Made by a program: the position numbers and the translations under genes. Positions 1 through 11,724 of a stretch of 64,000 nt of DNA are shown here, piece after piece (the stretch's first letter is position 1; each line of letters opens with the position of its first letter). Below the pieces are notes generated by a model. That model was not told the DNA's origin. It did not search any database and saw only the letters and a program-made list of their open reading frames with translations. Source of the stretch: Pleurodeles waltl (taxonomy: Eukaryota > Chordata > Amphibia > Caudata > Salamandridae); the NCBI RefSeq assembly GCF_031143425.1, contig NC_090437.1:1181880863-1181944862 (forward strand), given 5' to 3'.

Positions 1-277
1 CTAGGCAATATAGTAAAAAAAACTGAATATTGCAAATGTAACAAACATGGAGAAAATGTACTGACTTGTACAATATTTTTCCTTTACAAGAGAAAAAAAA
101 TGAAATGCAGTAAAAGAACTAGGCCCCTACTGAACCTCTGGTCCACCTACCAAAATGAAATTTAAGCATCAAATAAAAGTACAAAAAAAGTACAGAAAAG
201 TAGTTGTGCATGCCCTAGAAAACAACAACACTCGTATACAATAGTTTTTTAACTCACTTGTGATATCATAAAATGAA

Positions 278-385
278 GGACCTGATTTAGATCTCATTGG
301 CGGGATTACTCTGTCACAACGATGATGTATATACCGTCCACCAAAATCTAAAGAAAACCTATCTGCTGAGATCTAAATGAGGCCC
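278..385. mobile_element. Short palindromic MITE-like element
   Basis: The left end reads GGACCTGATTTAGATCTCA and the reverse complement of the right end reads GGGCCTCATTTAGATCTCA, giving inverted termini of about 20 bp around a 108-bp body. The interior shares a stretch (ggcgggattactctgtcaca) with the MITEs at 57777 and 58250. No coding capacity. The terminal sequence belongs to the same broad group as the Harbinger elements in this window. No clear target duplication is visible. Confidence 0.55.
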
Positions 386-1735
386 AAAGCCTTTAAATTC
401 AGTGGTATATATGCAACAAAGAGAGTGATCTTTCCACCTTGAAATCTAAGTGAAAAGTTGCCAGAAGATTGACAAAGCACTGGGAGGAGCCTGCTGGACA
501 GAAACAAGAAGTTGGAGTCCCTGGAGCACTTACTTGAAAACAAACTAAAAAGAAAAGGCTTCTTATACTGAAAAGTAACTTGGATAGTCTGTTGGTGTAG
601 AATTTCCACTTCTCGATAAGAGAATCTGCTTGAGGTGCAGCTGTGGTTGCTGACCATTGCTCACCAGCAGCACAATAAAGGTGCCATTGTGGCTGTTAGC
701 TGCGGTAGTGGGTGAGAAATTTCATGCGGGCTCACAAGCACCTTCAAGGTATTGTAGCGCTCACCAGCACACCAAGTCTCTCACATGTTAATAAAATACA
801 AATTCTGCCATGCACCAGATGGTGGAATTTATCGGGGACTCTGCATTACACTTGCAGAGTTCCTGAATTCTCCCAACTCTGCAAGTGGAGTGATTTTTCC
901 ATCCAGCCCACTATAAGTAATTCTAATAGAACCAGAGCTTAGTAGTTGGACCTCAGACCCTTGGTGTTAATAACAGAAGCGCTTGTCTCTAGTGGCCAGC
1001 CGAGTTAGTCATTGAAGACTGGATAGCAGTCACCAACTCGGGCCTTCCTATTCCCAGTTTAATTGGTCTTGTCTCCCATTAATCATGGATTAAGCAGGCT
1101 GAGACATATGCCTCTCGCACACAGGAGTAATCCTCTATGGGCCTTCCTTTTCCTGACAAATAAAGTGGGAGAAGAAGAGTGTCCCACTCCTACTTCTAAT
1201 AGCCCAGTGTGAAAAGAAAAAAAACAGAGCATCAAAATACTATGGAGACCTGCCCTTCTACATAATAGTTTCGTAAAAACACTCTGCTGTGTGGCTTTCT
1301 AACAAACAAATTGTCTACAAAGACCATCATTTTAAAATAAGAGAATTGTATTATCCAAATATTTCCAGTGTTCATGATTATTGGGGGAGGTGAGATGGGC
1401 TAAACTACAGAAGCACCCCAATTTCAGGTTGTGAATCAGGAGCTGCAAAACTGACCCGCAACTGGCTAATATTTTAAAGAGATTCTAATCTCTTTAAAAT
1501 GATGTCTGAAGTTGCATATGGATTAATCCTGTGCATAGCCGTCCATGGTCTGGGGCAGTGGGGCTTGCTGCTGGAGGTGGCTGAAGGCTGTGCTCTCTTC
1601 CAGAAACCACTACACATGGCTGAAAGTACTCCACAGCTGGCTCTAGCCTAGGGGCTTGGGAACTTTTTATAGCCATAAAACTGCACGTCTCATCTGACGA
1701 CCCACTTTTCTGCAAGTAAGTCGGATGGGAAATCA
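386..1735. other. Unassigned sequence, no gene seen
   Basis: No coherent coding signal, LTR or clear repeat family was recognised here, apart from the short inverted repeat at 1471-1500. It may hold the 5' flank or an untranslated part of the LINE that becomes recognisable at 1736. Confidence 0.4.
1471..1500. repeat. Perfect 14-bp inverted repeat
   Basis: attttaaagagatt is followed, after two bases, by its exact reverse complement. It is a short hairpin-forming palindrome about 235 bases upstream of the recognisable LINE coding sequence. No function is assigned. Confidence 0.6.
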
Positions 1736-3767
1736 TTGAAAGTGGGGGCTTATAGCCCTAATTCCGCTCTGTCTAAGATGTGTTCCATGCCCTTTGGGTC
1801 ACCAACTCCAATACAGGGGGTGAAGAAGTCCTTTCAATTAGGCCTTCCTCATATTATCTCGAGGGCTAAGCAATTTGGAGCTCCAGGCCCCAAAGGTCTC
1901 CCACACGCACTGTTCAAACAGGATCCTCTCTTTTGGGCTAACTATCTTGCCCATCTGTTTGAGCACTGCCTTTTGAGTTCAACAATTCCTAAGTCTTGGC
2001 GGGGTGTCATTCTTCATTCCTTACATAAAAGTGGTTCAAGGTCAGATCCCGCTAATTTTAGGATGATAGCCATGCTGGATAATGAGGCAAAGATGTACGC
2101 CAGTCTTTTGTTGCAAGAGCTTTGTGCCTGGGCTGACTCAAAGGCCCCAATTCCTGCTGTTCAAACAGGGTTTTCTGCTGGCTCAGGTACTTCGACAAAT
2201 TTGCTAGCACTCTCTATTTTGATCGTCAGGACGAATTTATCAGGCTTAATGCTGAATTGCTGTTTTGTTGATTTTAAGGTGGCCTTCGACCAGGTTCCCC
2301 GGCGCACTTTGTGGGCTAAATTGCAGAACTGGGGAATCCCCCCAGTACTCCTTGATACCATCATAGATCTTCATACAAATACTTGGGTTCGTATTAAGCT
2401 CGGTGATGGGTGTTATCTTTCTAGAAAAATCCCCACCTTTTGTGGTGTGAAACGGGCTGTGTGCTTGCTCCTCTTGTTTTTAATTTGTTTATTGCAGATC
2501 TATCATCGTTTCTTAATGTTGTTAATTCTCATTCCCCTAAGATTGGTGGCCTTAGGCTCAGTCATCTGCTTTATGCCGATGACCTTGTACTATTTAGTTA
2601 TACTAAGATTGGCCTTCAACGGCTGCTTAATCAACTTGCATCTTATACTTCAGAGAATCAACTGGAAGTTAATTTGCTTAAAACCAAAGTGGTTTCCTTT
2701 GGAAGGAAAAAACATTCATGTTTCAATTGGTACTATAAAAGCTGTAAACTTGTCTCCGACCAGTCTTACAAATATTTAGGGGTGCATTTTGACCCTAGGG
2801 GCAGTTTTGTTAAACACAAGAAGGAGATCAAACTCAAAGCTGTGGCATTGCAGGTGGCCTTATCCAAATTATCCTAAGCTTTAAGGGGGCCGACCTTTCT
2901 TCCCTTAATGGAAGTTATGATAGTAAAGATTATCCCTTCATTGGTCTATGGTCAAGAAATTCTGTTGGGCAAAGGTTCCTGCCTATTAAATAGGCTGGTT
3001 AATAAAATCTATAAGAGTGTCGTCTATGTTCCGCGCCTTGCTTCACCTGCGCAGGTACGGTTGGAATTTGGGCTTCCAGATTTGGTGGCAGTTGGTGCCG
3101 GTGCTTTTCTGAAGCTCTGTCATAAGCTGTGCAGTGCCACAGATGGCTGTTTAGAGGCAGGCCTGTGGCAGGAAATCAGTGAGTCCAAATCCAAGGGATC
3201 ATACTTCAATTTTTTGGCCGAATGCAAATGTCGACTGGGTGTTGATGATCTCTGGGAAAGTAACCCCTCCTATTCTGTGTTCAAATTTGGCGTAAAATGG
3301 CTTGTTCAACAGTGTTCATATCACTCAGATCGTTCCCTCCTTGTTCAACGGAAGCATGCCTGGTCAGTAATTAATTCCTTTAAGCCAGGTATGCCTTCTA
3401 GGTTTTTTTCCTGTTCTTATGAGTTTTGGTTGAAAATTGACTTTTTGGCCCTAAGGATGGGTGATTGTTTTTTTTTTAAACATCTACCTCAATGGCGGCT
3501 ATCCTCTGGGGAAGGGGTGATATGCAGAGGCTGTAATAATGTGGAAATGTGGAGGAGACTTTAGATCATTTGGTCTGTCCCAGTCCAGCTTTACTTAATG
3601 AGCTTAGATCTTTGCTTCAATGCAAATGGAATGAATTGGGAATTCGCTCCTGTCGACAGGCTATTATTCAGTCTCTGGACCCTGCTAACTCAATGCTGAA
3701 TGTGTTACTGATTAAATTTGTGAAAATTGCTCAATCTAAATTTAGTGGCACTGCGAGCAAAGGATAG
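1736..3767 (+). pseudogene. LINE ORF2 reverse transcriptase, broken
   Basis: This is the remains of a reverse transcriptase that copies LINE RNA at its target site. The first segment (1736 to about 2440) holds the fingers motif with NFRMIAML and the first palm motif FVDFKVAFDQVP. The frame then changes near 2440-2450. The second segment carries CVLAPLVFNLFIADL and the catalytic LLYADDLVLF near 2570-2600. An in-frame TAA at 2875-2877 follows, and the same frame continues to 3564. A further shift near 3550 leads to a tail where ICRGC and LDHLVCP make a CCHC-like zinc motif. With two frameshifts and a stop the copy cannot be translated. A separate LINE at 45.6 kb has similar architecture but a different sequence. 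Confidence 0.8.
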
Positions 3768-4150
3768 GCAGGATTGGAATTTGCTCTTGCCACGCCATTG
3801 CTGATGGTTAAGTTGTGGATTTTAATGGCATATGCTGGCACTCATTGTACTCTTTTTTAATGTACTTTGCACTTTAGGGCCTGAGCTTATGTATTTTATT
3901 TTGTTATACATTATGTAGAGTTCCGGCTTGGTGGTTTATTCTATTTTTATATTTAGGACTGTTTTTATATTTTTAGGTAGGAATGCTTTCTTATTATTAT
4001 TATCTGTGTTCTAATTATGATGTGTTTTAGTATGTATTTAGCTTCCGCTTGTATTTGCATTTATTTTTCCTTCTGTCCAATTGTATTGGATTTTATTATC
4101 TGTACCTTAAATATGTTTACTGCACCCTGGTTTTGGAACAACATAGACTG
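1736..4150 (+). mobile_element. Non-LTR retrotransposon (LINE), 5'-truncated copy
   Basis: A plus-strand LINE copy begins inside the reverse-transcriptase region (no endonuclease is seen upstream) and runs through a C-terminal Cys/His segment into a T-rich 3' region ending near 4150, before the MITE at 4189. The protein style (FVDFK-AFD, YADD, and a long C-terminal region ending in a CCHC-like motif) fits the I/Jockey-like group. I cannot fix the clade or the exact 3' end by eye. There is no poly(A) tail or obvious target duplication. Confidence 0.75.
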
Positions 4151-4188
4151 ACTGCAGGATGTGTATGAAAGCCAGATCCCGCTCTACA

Positions 4189-4668
4189 GCCCTGATTTAA
4201 GAGTGCCTAGCCCCACTTTGGCTCTGCCTTAGCGTCATTTTTTTATGCTAAGGCGGCACTAAGGTGGCCTTTTCCCTGCACCAGATTTACAAAGTGGAGA
4301 TAGGCATGCATTGCTCCACTTTTTAACCCATTGCGCTACATTATGCTAAGAATAATGTATACAAAGAAGGTGATTTCTTTGTGTCATTTTTTCGGCACTT
4401 TTAACGACTGCTCAGAGCAGGCGTTAAAAGGGGGAACACCATTTCTTACAATGGGCCTCTATGTACTGTTCAGGGATAGCGCCCAAATTTTGGCACTAAC
4501 ACTGAACAGTACAGCAATAGCATAACATTTTTTTATGCTATTGCCCACTACCCTGTACCATGCTGCTCCTTAGATGCGGCGCATACATGGTGGCATTAGG
4601 GGGCGCTAAGAGGCGCAAGGAAAGTGGCGCTGCACTGGGTACAGCATCACTTCCCTTAAATCTTCCCC
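4189..4668. mobile_element. Hairpin-rich MITE, family A copy 1
   Basis: About 480 bp bounded by gccctgatttaag and the inverted counterpart cttaaatcttcccc. Internally it is a series of short imperfect hairpins, for example the pair around the ttttttatgctaa and tttttttatgctatt stretches. The same order of blocks (tttacaaagtgg, cccattgcgc, tgggcctc-atgt, ggcg-taggggg, aagtggcgctg) recurs at 22919-23461, showing one dispersed family. No coding capacity. Confidence 0.6.
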
Positions 4669-4823
4669 TAAGTGCCCACTGCTAGCAGAATGTGTCCTAG
4701 GAGAGGGTGACCAGTCACAGTATGGCACATTTGCCTTACACTGTATCCACAGACCCTGCAACTAATGGTCCCACAGTCCCTGCAACTAATGGTGGTTGCA
4801 CATTACGTACATTTTCAATCAAT

Positions 4824-4993
4824 GGGCTCGATTTACAAAGGTAACTTATGAGTAGTAAATTTACGAGTGCAGAGTCTCACTTCGGCAGAATTTGCGCACT
4901 TCAGTGAGTAAATAGTGAGGAGATTCTGCTTAAAGTGCGGAGACTTCACACCGGTAAATTTGCTACCCATAATTTACCTTTTTGAATCACGCC
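4824..4993. mobile_element. MITE with about 50-bp inverted termini
   Basis: The left arm GGGCTCGATTTACAAAGGTA aligns over roughly 50 bases with the reverse complement of the right arm, GGCGTGATTCAAAAAGGTA. Both continue with closely matching aattatg-gtag-aaatttac and agtctc blocks. The element is about 170 bp, almost a complete foldback, with no coding capacity. Confidence 0.65.
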
Positions 4994-7099
4994 AGGTGTT
5001 TGTATTTTATAAAGTCAAAATATGGACAATGAGTTTTTGCCACTGCATGGTAGCCACCATTAAAGAAATGCCACAAACAGGACTCCCTAAGGATATGCCA
5101 TATTGTGCTAAATGGTGTTAGTCAGAAAGCTTATACCATTCGGTGCCATTAAAGAGTCCATGCCTCAGGGCTTCTGCCTCCTTTCTTTTTGTTGAGCTTA
5201 TTAAACTTTTGTTAGGCTCGCTAGCCGTATGGTCAACACATTGTAGTGAGAGTGCATCCCACACTCCCCACAAAAGGTTTTAAAGGGGTTAAAGCGAAAC
5301 ATATGAGTATTTTTAGATCGTTTTAGTCAACGAAATATTATATTCGCATCATGGCAGACTTCGGTGTGTCTCAGCGTGGTATGGCTCGCGCAAATAAGAC
5401 ACCACAAGGGAAAAGAAGAATCTTCTATAACTTAATCCAACCTAAGGCGTACTTAAAAAGCTTAGTATAACAAATATATGTAAAGTAATATGTTCATAAT
5501 GGTTTGGTTCAATATTTCAATGTTTTTCTACTTTTGTCTTACAATACGAAATCTTTTAAGTGTAATTATAGATCACTTACACAATATTTAACTAAGATAG
5601 ACGCTATTAAAACGTTTTATATTCTGAAAATGAAATGTGATTACATTAGAGTTATTCAATTGCATATCATACAACATTTATTTGCTGCAGTAAATAACGA
5701 GATTTGGCAAAGTCAGCAATGGTCTTTGTGCACTGCATGAACACAGACACACATTATTCAGACACGCATTGACTTATGTCAAACATACACTAATGCAGAC
5801 AGACGCACTTAATTTTCACACATAAACTGGACATTTACCCGTGCACACAGATCAACAGACTTAAGGCTACTTTAATAGACAGTTCAAAGCAAAAAAAAAG
5901 CCAAACACACACCCTTAAAAAATACCGTTTGAAAAAGAAAACTGAATAAACCCAATGTTTTAACAAATGCAAACTTTTATTCAATTCTAATTAAAAATGT
6001 TAAATCATCCTTTTAATCATTTAAAGTACTATTTTAATTTAAAAAATACTACACCACTGTCCATGCTACCCTCAAAATAACCCTCCACCTTTAAAAAAGT
6101 AAAGAGTATGAATAAAATAAAATGGCATCATAAAAAATAACATATCAAAACAATTATTTAATTAATATATCTTCATATTCAACGTTAAAATTACAGCATT
6201 AAAGATAACGGAATCGAATACAGCCATATTTCAGTAAATAATATCAATATAAAGGAAATAAAATAAAAACAATATACCTACCTTCAAAATAATTCCCCTC
6301 CATATTTTATAGGCATGAAAGTTTGACCACAATACCCAGCTACTAAAAGTGTAAAATAAAAGTTAACTGCAACAGGAACAGGGTTTAGAGCTACATCAGA
6401 GTTGCTGTGTCTGTTGCAGAGACCCCATCAGTTTTATTCAGCGGATACTCTCTGACCTGCCTGGAGGAATTATTAATGATGGTTGGTAGATATGTGTACT
6501 TTCTGTGATGGAGTACACATCTGAGCATGCACAGGTGATTACTGAGCTAATGGCACAACATGGAGTCTGAATTCCACTGCTACATTAGACAGCACACTAT
6601 GGAAATAATGTATATTACCTTCCCAGACGCCTTACTCGTCCAGTTCTTATTTGTCAGGAAGCCCCACCTTCCAGACAGACACTTCTGTAGCTGCAAACAT
6701 TTCTTCTCCTTTGTCCTTCCTGTCAGGCCCCATAAACGAGAACACAATTCCGAAACCCATCAGTGTTTTGTCTGCCCGGGGAAGATTCTGTTGATCTTCA
6801 GTTATGGAGAATTCTAGGAGTGTTGGGTTCTGGTGGATGAGCTTGGCAGTCTCCAAAGTTGGCTTCACCTATGTCCCCCAACATGTATCATGCAGTAATG
6901 ACTGAATGCTGGAGGAAACTGAGTTAGTACTAGGTCCAGACAGAATTTCAATTACTGCATAATAATCAAGATCATTTTAGTAATTCTGTGTTAGTCTTTG
7001 ACGCAGATTTACTGAAAATACGTGATTACTCCTGCTTGCATAATTAAGAGTACTAAGAAAGTAGCAGAAATGCTGGGAGTAAGTTGGGAGAAAATCCTA
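4994..7099. other. Unassigned AT-rich sequence
   Basis: No gene, LTR border or clear repeat family was recognised. The strongly AT-rich stretch at 5900-6300 has no coding signal. The part nearest 7100 may include the decayed downstream end (integrase side) of the retrovirus remnant, but I could not see integrase motifs. Confidence 0.35.
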
Positions 7100-7157
7100 C
7101 CACAAGAGCACATTTAAAGAGCATGAGCTGCTGTTTGCACTTGCTATTTGGTTGCAT

Positions 7158-8547
7158 TTAGCGCTGTTCATTAGCACAAAATGCATTCTTGTGCACATTT
7201 GGGACATGAAGGGGCATGGGAAAGGAAACAGGGAAAGGTTCTCTCTGCATGCCAGCTCTAGACTTGGTGAAAAACTCGATAACGTTGATGCAATTGTGGT
7301 CAATATCATTACTATCTGGGTCGTTCTTCAGGAGAAGCAAAAGCGTAGCAAACTTTAAAACATTGCACCATCTGTGAAAAGCATTTTCTGCTACCAAAAT
7401 CACCTGTTCATATTTAGTGAGCCTCCTCCTTGTCATATGCTGAGTTCCAGTGTGGGCCAGTAAGATCTTGACTGAATGTGGGACCATCACAATAAGTGAG
7501 TAGCATATAACTATGTCCTCAAACTGTTGTATGCTAACATCTTCTGTGGCTACATCTTTAAGGAGTCCAGTAGTTCAGTGGCCACTGGATCAAGTGTGGC
7601 ACAGAGACCAATCACTGGCTGTTTTATGTCTCCATGAGTCAGTGTCAATTCGTATAGAGCACATCCTTTTCTCTCAAGCAAAGGACAAAGTGGATGTCAT
7701 ATTCCAAGCACTTGTGCATGGCAGAGTTTCTTTCTAAGCTCTATGAAGGCCCTCATGCATTCATGCTCCAGGGTAGTGGATCAGCCACATAATTGTGTTA
7801 AGTTTTATATGGTCTTAGCCACTGGGAAAAAGTTAAGAATCCACTGACAACAGTAGCCTACCATTTGCAGGAATAATGACTGGCTTCTCTCTATGTTGTG
7901 GGAGGATTTATCTGCAGGATTGTGAAGCACGTTATTTGGACACTCTCCTAGCTCCTTTCTCATTGTGGTGTCCCAAGTAGAGAACCTCTCTCTTATTGTA
8001 CTGATGCTTTGCAAGGTGATTCATCAAAGCAATTGGGTCTTGCTTACAGGCATCTTGAGAGATAGATGCCACCAATAGGTTGTCTATGTACTGACTACAA
8101 CCGAGCTTCAATTCAGCTGTGTGGTCTTTAGATTTTATTTTAATATCCAACAAAGATTCAGAGACCCTTCATACCCCTGTAGGACTGAACAGCACACAAA
8201 GACTTTCCTTAAAAATTGGAAAGCAAAAATAAATTGACTATCCTCATGTAAGGGAATGGAAAAGAATGCTTGACCTAGATCAATGACTGAGAAGCACTCT
8301 GTATACCATAGAATCAGGAAGAGTATGACTGTAGGATTCATTACTATGGGAACAAATCAAATTACTTTTGATTCATCTTTATGAAGTTCTGATCTGTCCT
8401 ACATTTCTTAATCAGTTTCTGCAAACCCATCACTGGTGAGTTGCAGGAACTTTCTACCACTTCCTTCAAGCTGCCCTGTTCTAACATAGATTGAATGACA
8501 GACATAATTCCTTCCACTACTTCAGATGTGAGGTTATATTGATGCAT
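7158..8547 (-). pseudogene. pol: Endogenous retrovirus pol: RT and RNase H, decayed
   Basis: Collinear fragments on the minus strand match retroviral pol in order. The RT fingers lie at 8547-8362 and the palm at 8341-8135, with VIDLGQAFFSIPLHEDSQF. The catalytic strand in 8153-7932 reads YIDN, so the usual YVDD is altered. The thumb at 8014-7805 contains MVGYCCQWI. A broken RNase H stretch follows at 7800-7500. The connection/RNase H linker at 7490-7158 has VPHSVKILLAHT and the ATLLL and NC-INVIE blocks typical of gamma-like retroviruses. Stops and frame changes separate nearly all fragments. It is recorded as a fossil and is not functional. Confidence 0.75.
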
Positions 8548-9369
8548 TTAGGGATAGACTGTATTAGCTCTTACAGTGATTCTGACTTGTTTTACATTCT
8601 TCATCAATCCGGTGTCTTTGCCTGTAAAGTCCCAGACTTCCTGCCTTCCCATACTTCTTAAGTCAGGAGATAAATATTCCTGTGTTAGGACAGGGAACAA
8701 CTCAACTTCTGCTTCTCACAATTTTAACTTAAAGCCTATCTCCTCTTTGGGTCATACATACGGTGTGCAATAGATCACACATTTCATTTCATAGAGCAAG
8801 TTCCGCACCAAATGACTGATGAAACTTGAAACACATATTACAAATTGATGGTCATTTTCAGTGGAACCTATCTTTACAGGAACCTTAGCTGAAGCTGTGT
8901 TTGTACTCTATTGGAGATTACTACAACTTAAACTTGTTTTCCCAAGAAAGGCTGGTTAGGGATCTATACTGTACTCACAGTGGTTGCTCCAGTATTGTTT
9001 AGAAATGATACAGGGAGGCCAGTCGCCTCTAGATTCACATATGGGAACTTTAAGCTACTTTTAGAACTGCGTCAGATGCACAATTCTCGTCCTCTCACAA
9101 GATCTGTCATTGTGAATGATCAGGGTCCAGTCCAACGGGACTGTAAAAAACAAAGAAATGTTGGAGGTTGGCAGCAGTTATCAAAGGGTTCTGCTGAATA
9201 TTGGAGTTGGGATTTAAACTGTAACTTCTGTTTACCATGTTTTGTTTTGCATCACTAGGAATTGTGGCACAATAGCATTATACAAGTTCTGAACTTACAT
9301 ATTCTGCTTTGGCATTGCATTCAGATTTGACATTTAAACATCATGTTACACTTGATTTATAGTCAATCT

Positions 9370-11109
9370 ACAATCTAGCTTCCAATGGCCCACCTTGTTA
9401 CAAATATGACATGAAGAATCTTCTTCAACATGTTTATGTCAATATCTACATTTGAGTTGGCAGCCATCTCTCGGTCTCTGTCTTGTGGATCAAAATTCCA
9501 TGCTTGTACCAGCTGACTACCACCTTGAAAACCAACTCACTACATTTTGCACAAACACCAGGAACTTATTAAACCATAAATTGCCATATTCAGACCAATA
9601 TGACATACTTTTTGCACAACCTAGTATGTTCCAACATGAATTACTCCTTAATCTTCTGCTTTGCTTCCAGGTTGACAGTACAATTTTTTTTATCATCCAA
9701 AGACTCTGACCTTTCTACATTTTTTACACCACTAAACCCTTTGAAAACTGCATCAATCTCTCATAATAAGCATGTAACGAGTCTTTGTACTCTTAGGCAG
9801 TTTTGGTTATTGTTAGACAATCTACTTCTTTTGCGTGACCGTCTTTTCCAAATGAGCAACTACCTGGTTATACTTGTCCATGAAGGGGAAGGGGGTTGAG
9901 TAATGTATCTGACCATCTCTTTCCTGCTCAACGTCAGGCTAACCCATTCTTTCCACAAATCCTGCGGGTCCATAAATTCAAGAAATGTATTCAAGTCTAT
10001 CCAAAAAACTTTCAAGGGTTTTCACAATCCTGTCAATCTCAGTATACCATTTGTCAGGGTTATTTCTTAATTTAAAAAACTAATTTGTGAATGAAAAACA
10101 AAGCAGCTCCAGTCCACATGAACGTACACACCTCCAGTCACATCTCTCAATGAGAACTCTCCCGTTCCATTTGTGTCCTTTTTCTTTTTCTTCCTATTCC
10201 CTTCATGCTTCACCCATAGGTTCTTATATTTTTGTACTTTCCCTCACTCTCTAGTACAGTCCACCAACTCCTTGACATGCACTTTTAAACTTAACATTCT
10301 TATTTTCTTTAACTCATCATCCTTCCTCACCATCCATCTATTCCAATCTGACACACTCCTCGCAAGCAAATCTTGCAGCCTCTCTACTCAGAAACAGGTG
10401 TTCAGCCTTATTGTATGCATTTACAGATTGTAGATAGATCAAGAGTGCCCTTTACAATCGCCTCAAATTTTGATCAGACTTTTACAATTTTGACCTCTTT
10501 GAAGGAAACCTCTTCTGAGTGAGACTGTAATTCTGATGCTAAAACTATAATGGCAACAGAGGTACTAAGGACTTCCAAAGATGGACCAGAAGAGGCAAAG
10601 TGTAGACATACCTCTTTGGGCCCTCACTTAAAAGGTGCACTCACACTTTCTACAGGGTCTCTTGCCTCTTCCTGCTTACCCCAATTACAGTAAAGGTCAC
10701 TCTCCAAGTTGAGTAGAGGTAATAGGGAATTCAGCCAATCCAATGCAACCAAAAGCTCATCATCCGTATCACTGTGACTCTCAGCCTTTCTGATGTAATT
10801 CCCTCTTCCCTCTTGTAACTTTTTCACCACTGTTTCCTCCTTTACAATCACAGAGTAAGCCCCCACACCTTCACTCTCTCACTACCACTGTTGTCTTGTG
10901 TTCCATTTTGGCTCCATCCAAGGATTAATTTTGTTTATCATTTGTGATTTATATTTCTGCCTTGTGTTTCTGAGCAAAGCATGTTCCCATGCATTCAATG
11001 CTACAAACTGTACAGGTTTCAGCTGAGGGTTCATCTCGTATATCATTCTTCTAAAATTTTCAATTTTTCTCACAAAAACTTGCAATGCAGAGAAAATTGC
11101 AAACACCAT
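9370..11109 (-). pseudogene. gag: Endogenous retrovirus gag remnant with zinc knuckle
   Basis: The firm evidence is at 9370-9411 on the minus strand: CHICNKVGHWKLDC, a CX2CX4HX4C nucleocapsid knuckle that would bind viral RNA. A second, degenerate Cys/His cluster interrupted by a stop lies just before it in the protein. Upstream minus-strand open stretches at 10624-10866 and 10882-11109 are placed where capsid and matrix should be. They carry no motif I can name, so their assignment to gag rests on position only. Protease should lie between 8.6 and 9.3 kb but no DTG-like motif was recognised. Confidence 0.5.
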
Positions 11110-11719
11110 CTTTCACTTTGCTCCTTTTCCACTATTTGTCCTAAACACTAATGTGAAGGCTGACATGAGTGATCCTTTCATATGTGGCTGTGCCCTCGGG
11201 AGGAGCTTACTCACTCTAACAAACAGGCACATCATCGGTTCTCAACATAGCTCTAATTTCCTTAAAAGAACGTACTTTTTGTTACTTCTGAAAAATAAAC
11301 ACAGAACTTGTAAATCCCAAATTAAATAACTAACGGTCCCTAGCAAATCACCAGGCATTACTCACTGATGCAAACATTTGATCCCAGCTCAACTACACAG
11401 AACCAATCAATTGTTGCTGTAAATCCGGATGATATAATAACTAATCCCAGTGAGGCACTCAGAGCTGAACAAACAACATAAGTATGACACCTAATGACCC
11501 AGCATACAACACATCACACAGTGATGTTCACTTCACTCTGATCTGCTTTACATAATCAAAATAGAAATAGCTCAACAATCCTTGTCTGCCTTACCTAAAG
11601 AAAAATAGAGTTGACTCTTTCTGAGGGAAATAGAGAATAGCGCCCTCTTAGTAGTACCAGTGAGGTTTCAACCTGTGGCAACCTACACTGTCTTGGATAG
11701 TCGACTCATGTACAAATGG

Positions 11720-11724
11720 TCTAC
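11720..11724. repeat. Target site duplication, left copy
   Basis: tctac lies directly before the TGTAAG end of the solo LTR and is repeated exactly at 13994-13998, directly after its AACA end. Five-base duplications are typical of retroviral and Gypsy integrases. Confidence 0.8.

Larger units (their letters stand above)
7100..11110 (-). mobile_element. Endogenous retrovirus internal remnant (class I-like)
   Basis: On the minus strand, going from high to low coordinates, there is a probable gag region with a nucleocapsid zinc knuckle (9370-9411) and then pol with reverse transcriptase and RNase H (8547-7158). The RT thumb and RNase H linker pattern fits gamma- or epsilon-like retroviruses rather than Gypsy elements. 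Protease, integrase, envelope and LTRs were not identified. The copy is old, with many stops and frameshifts and small insertions. The solo LTR just beyond 11.7 kb belongs to a different insertion, because it has its own target duplication. Confidence 0.7.
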
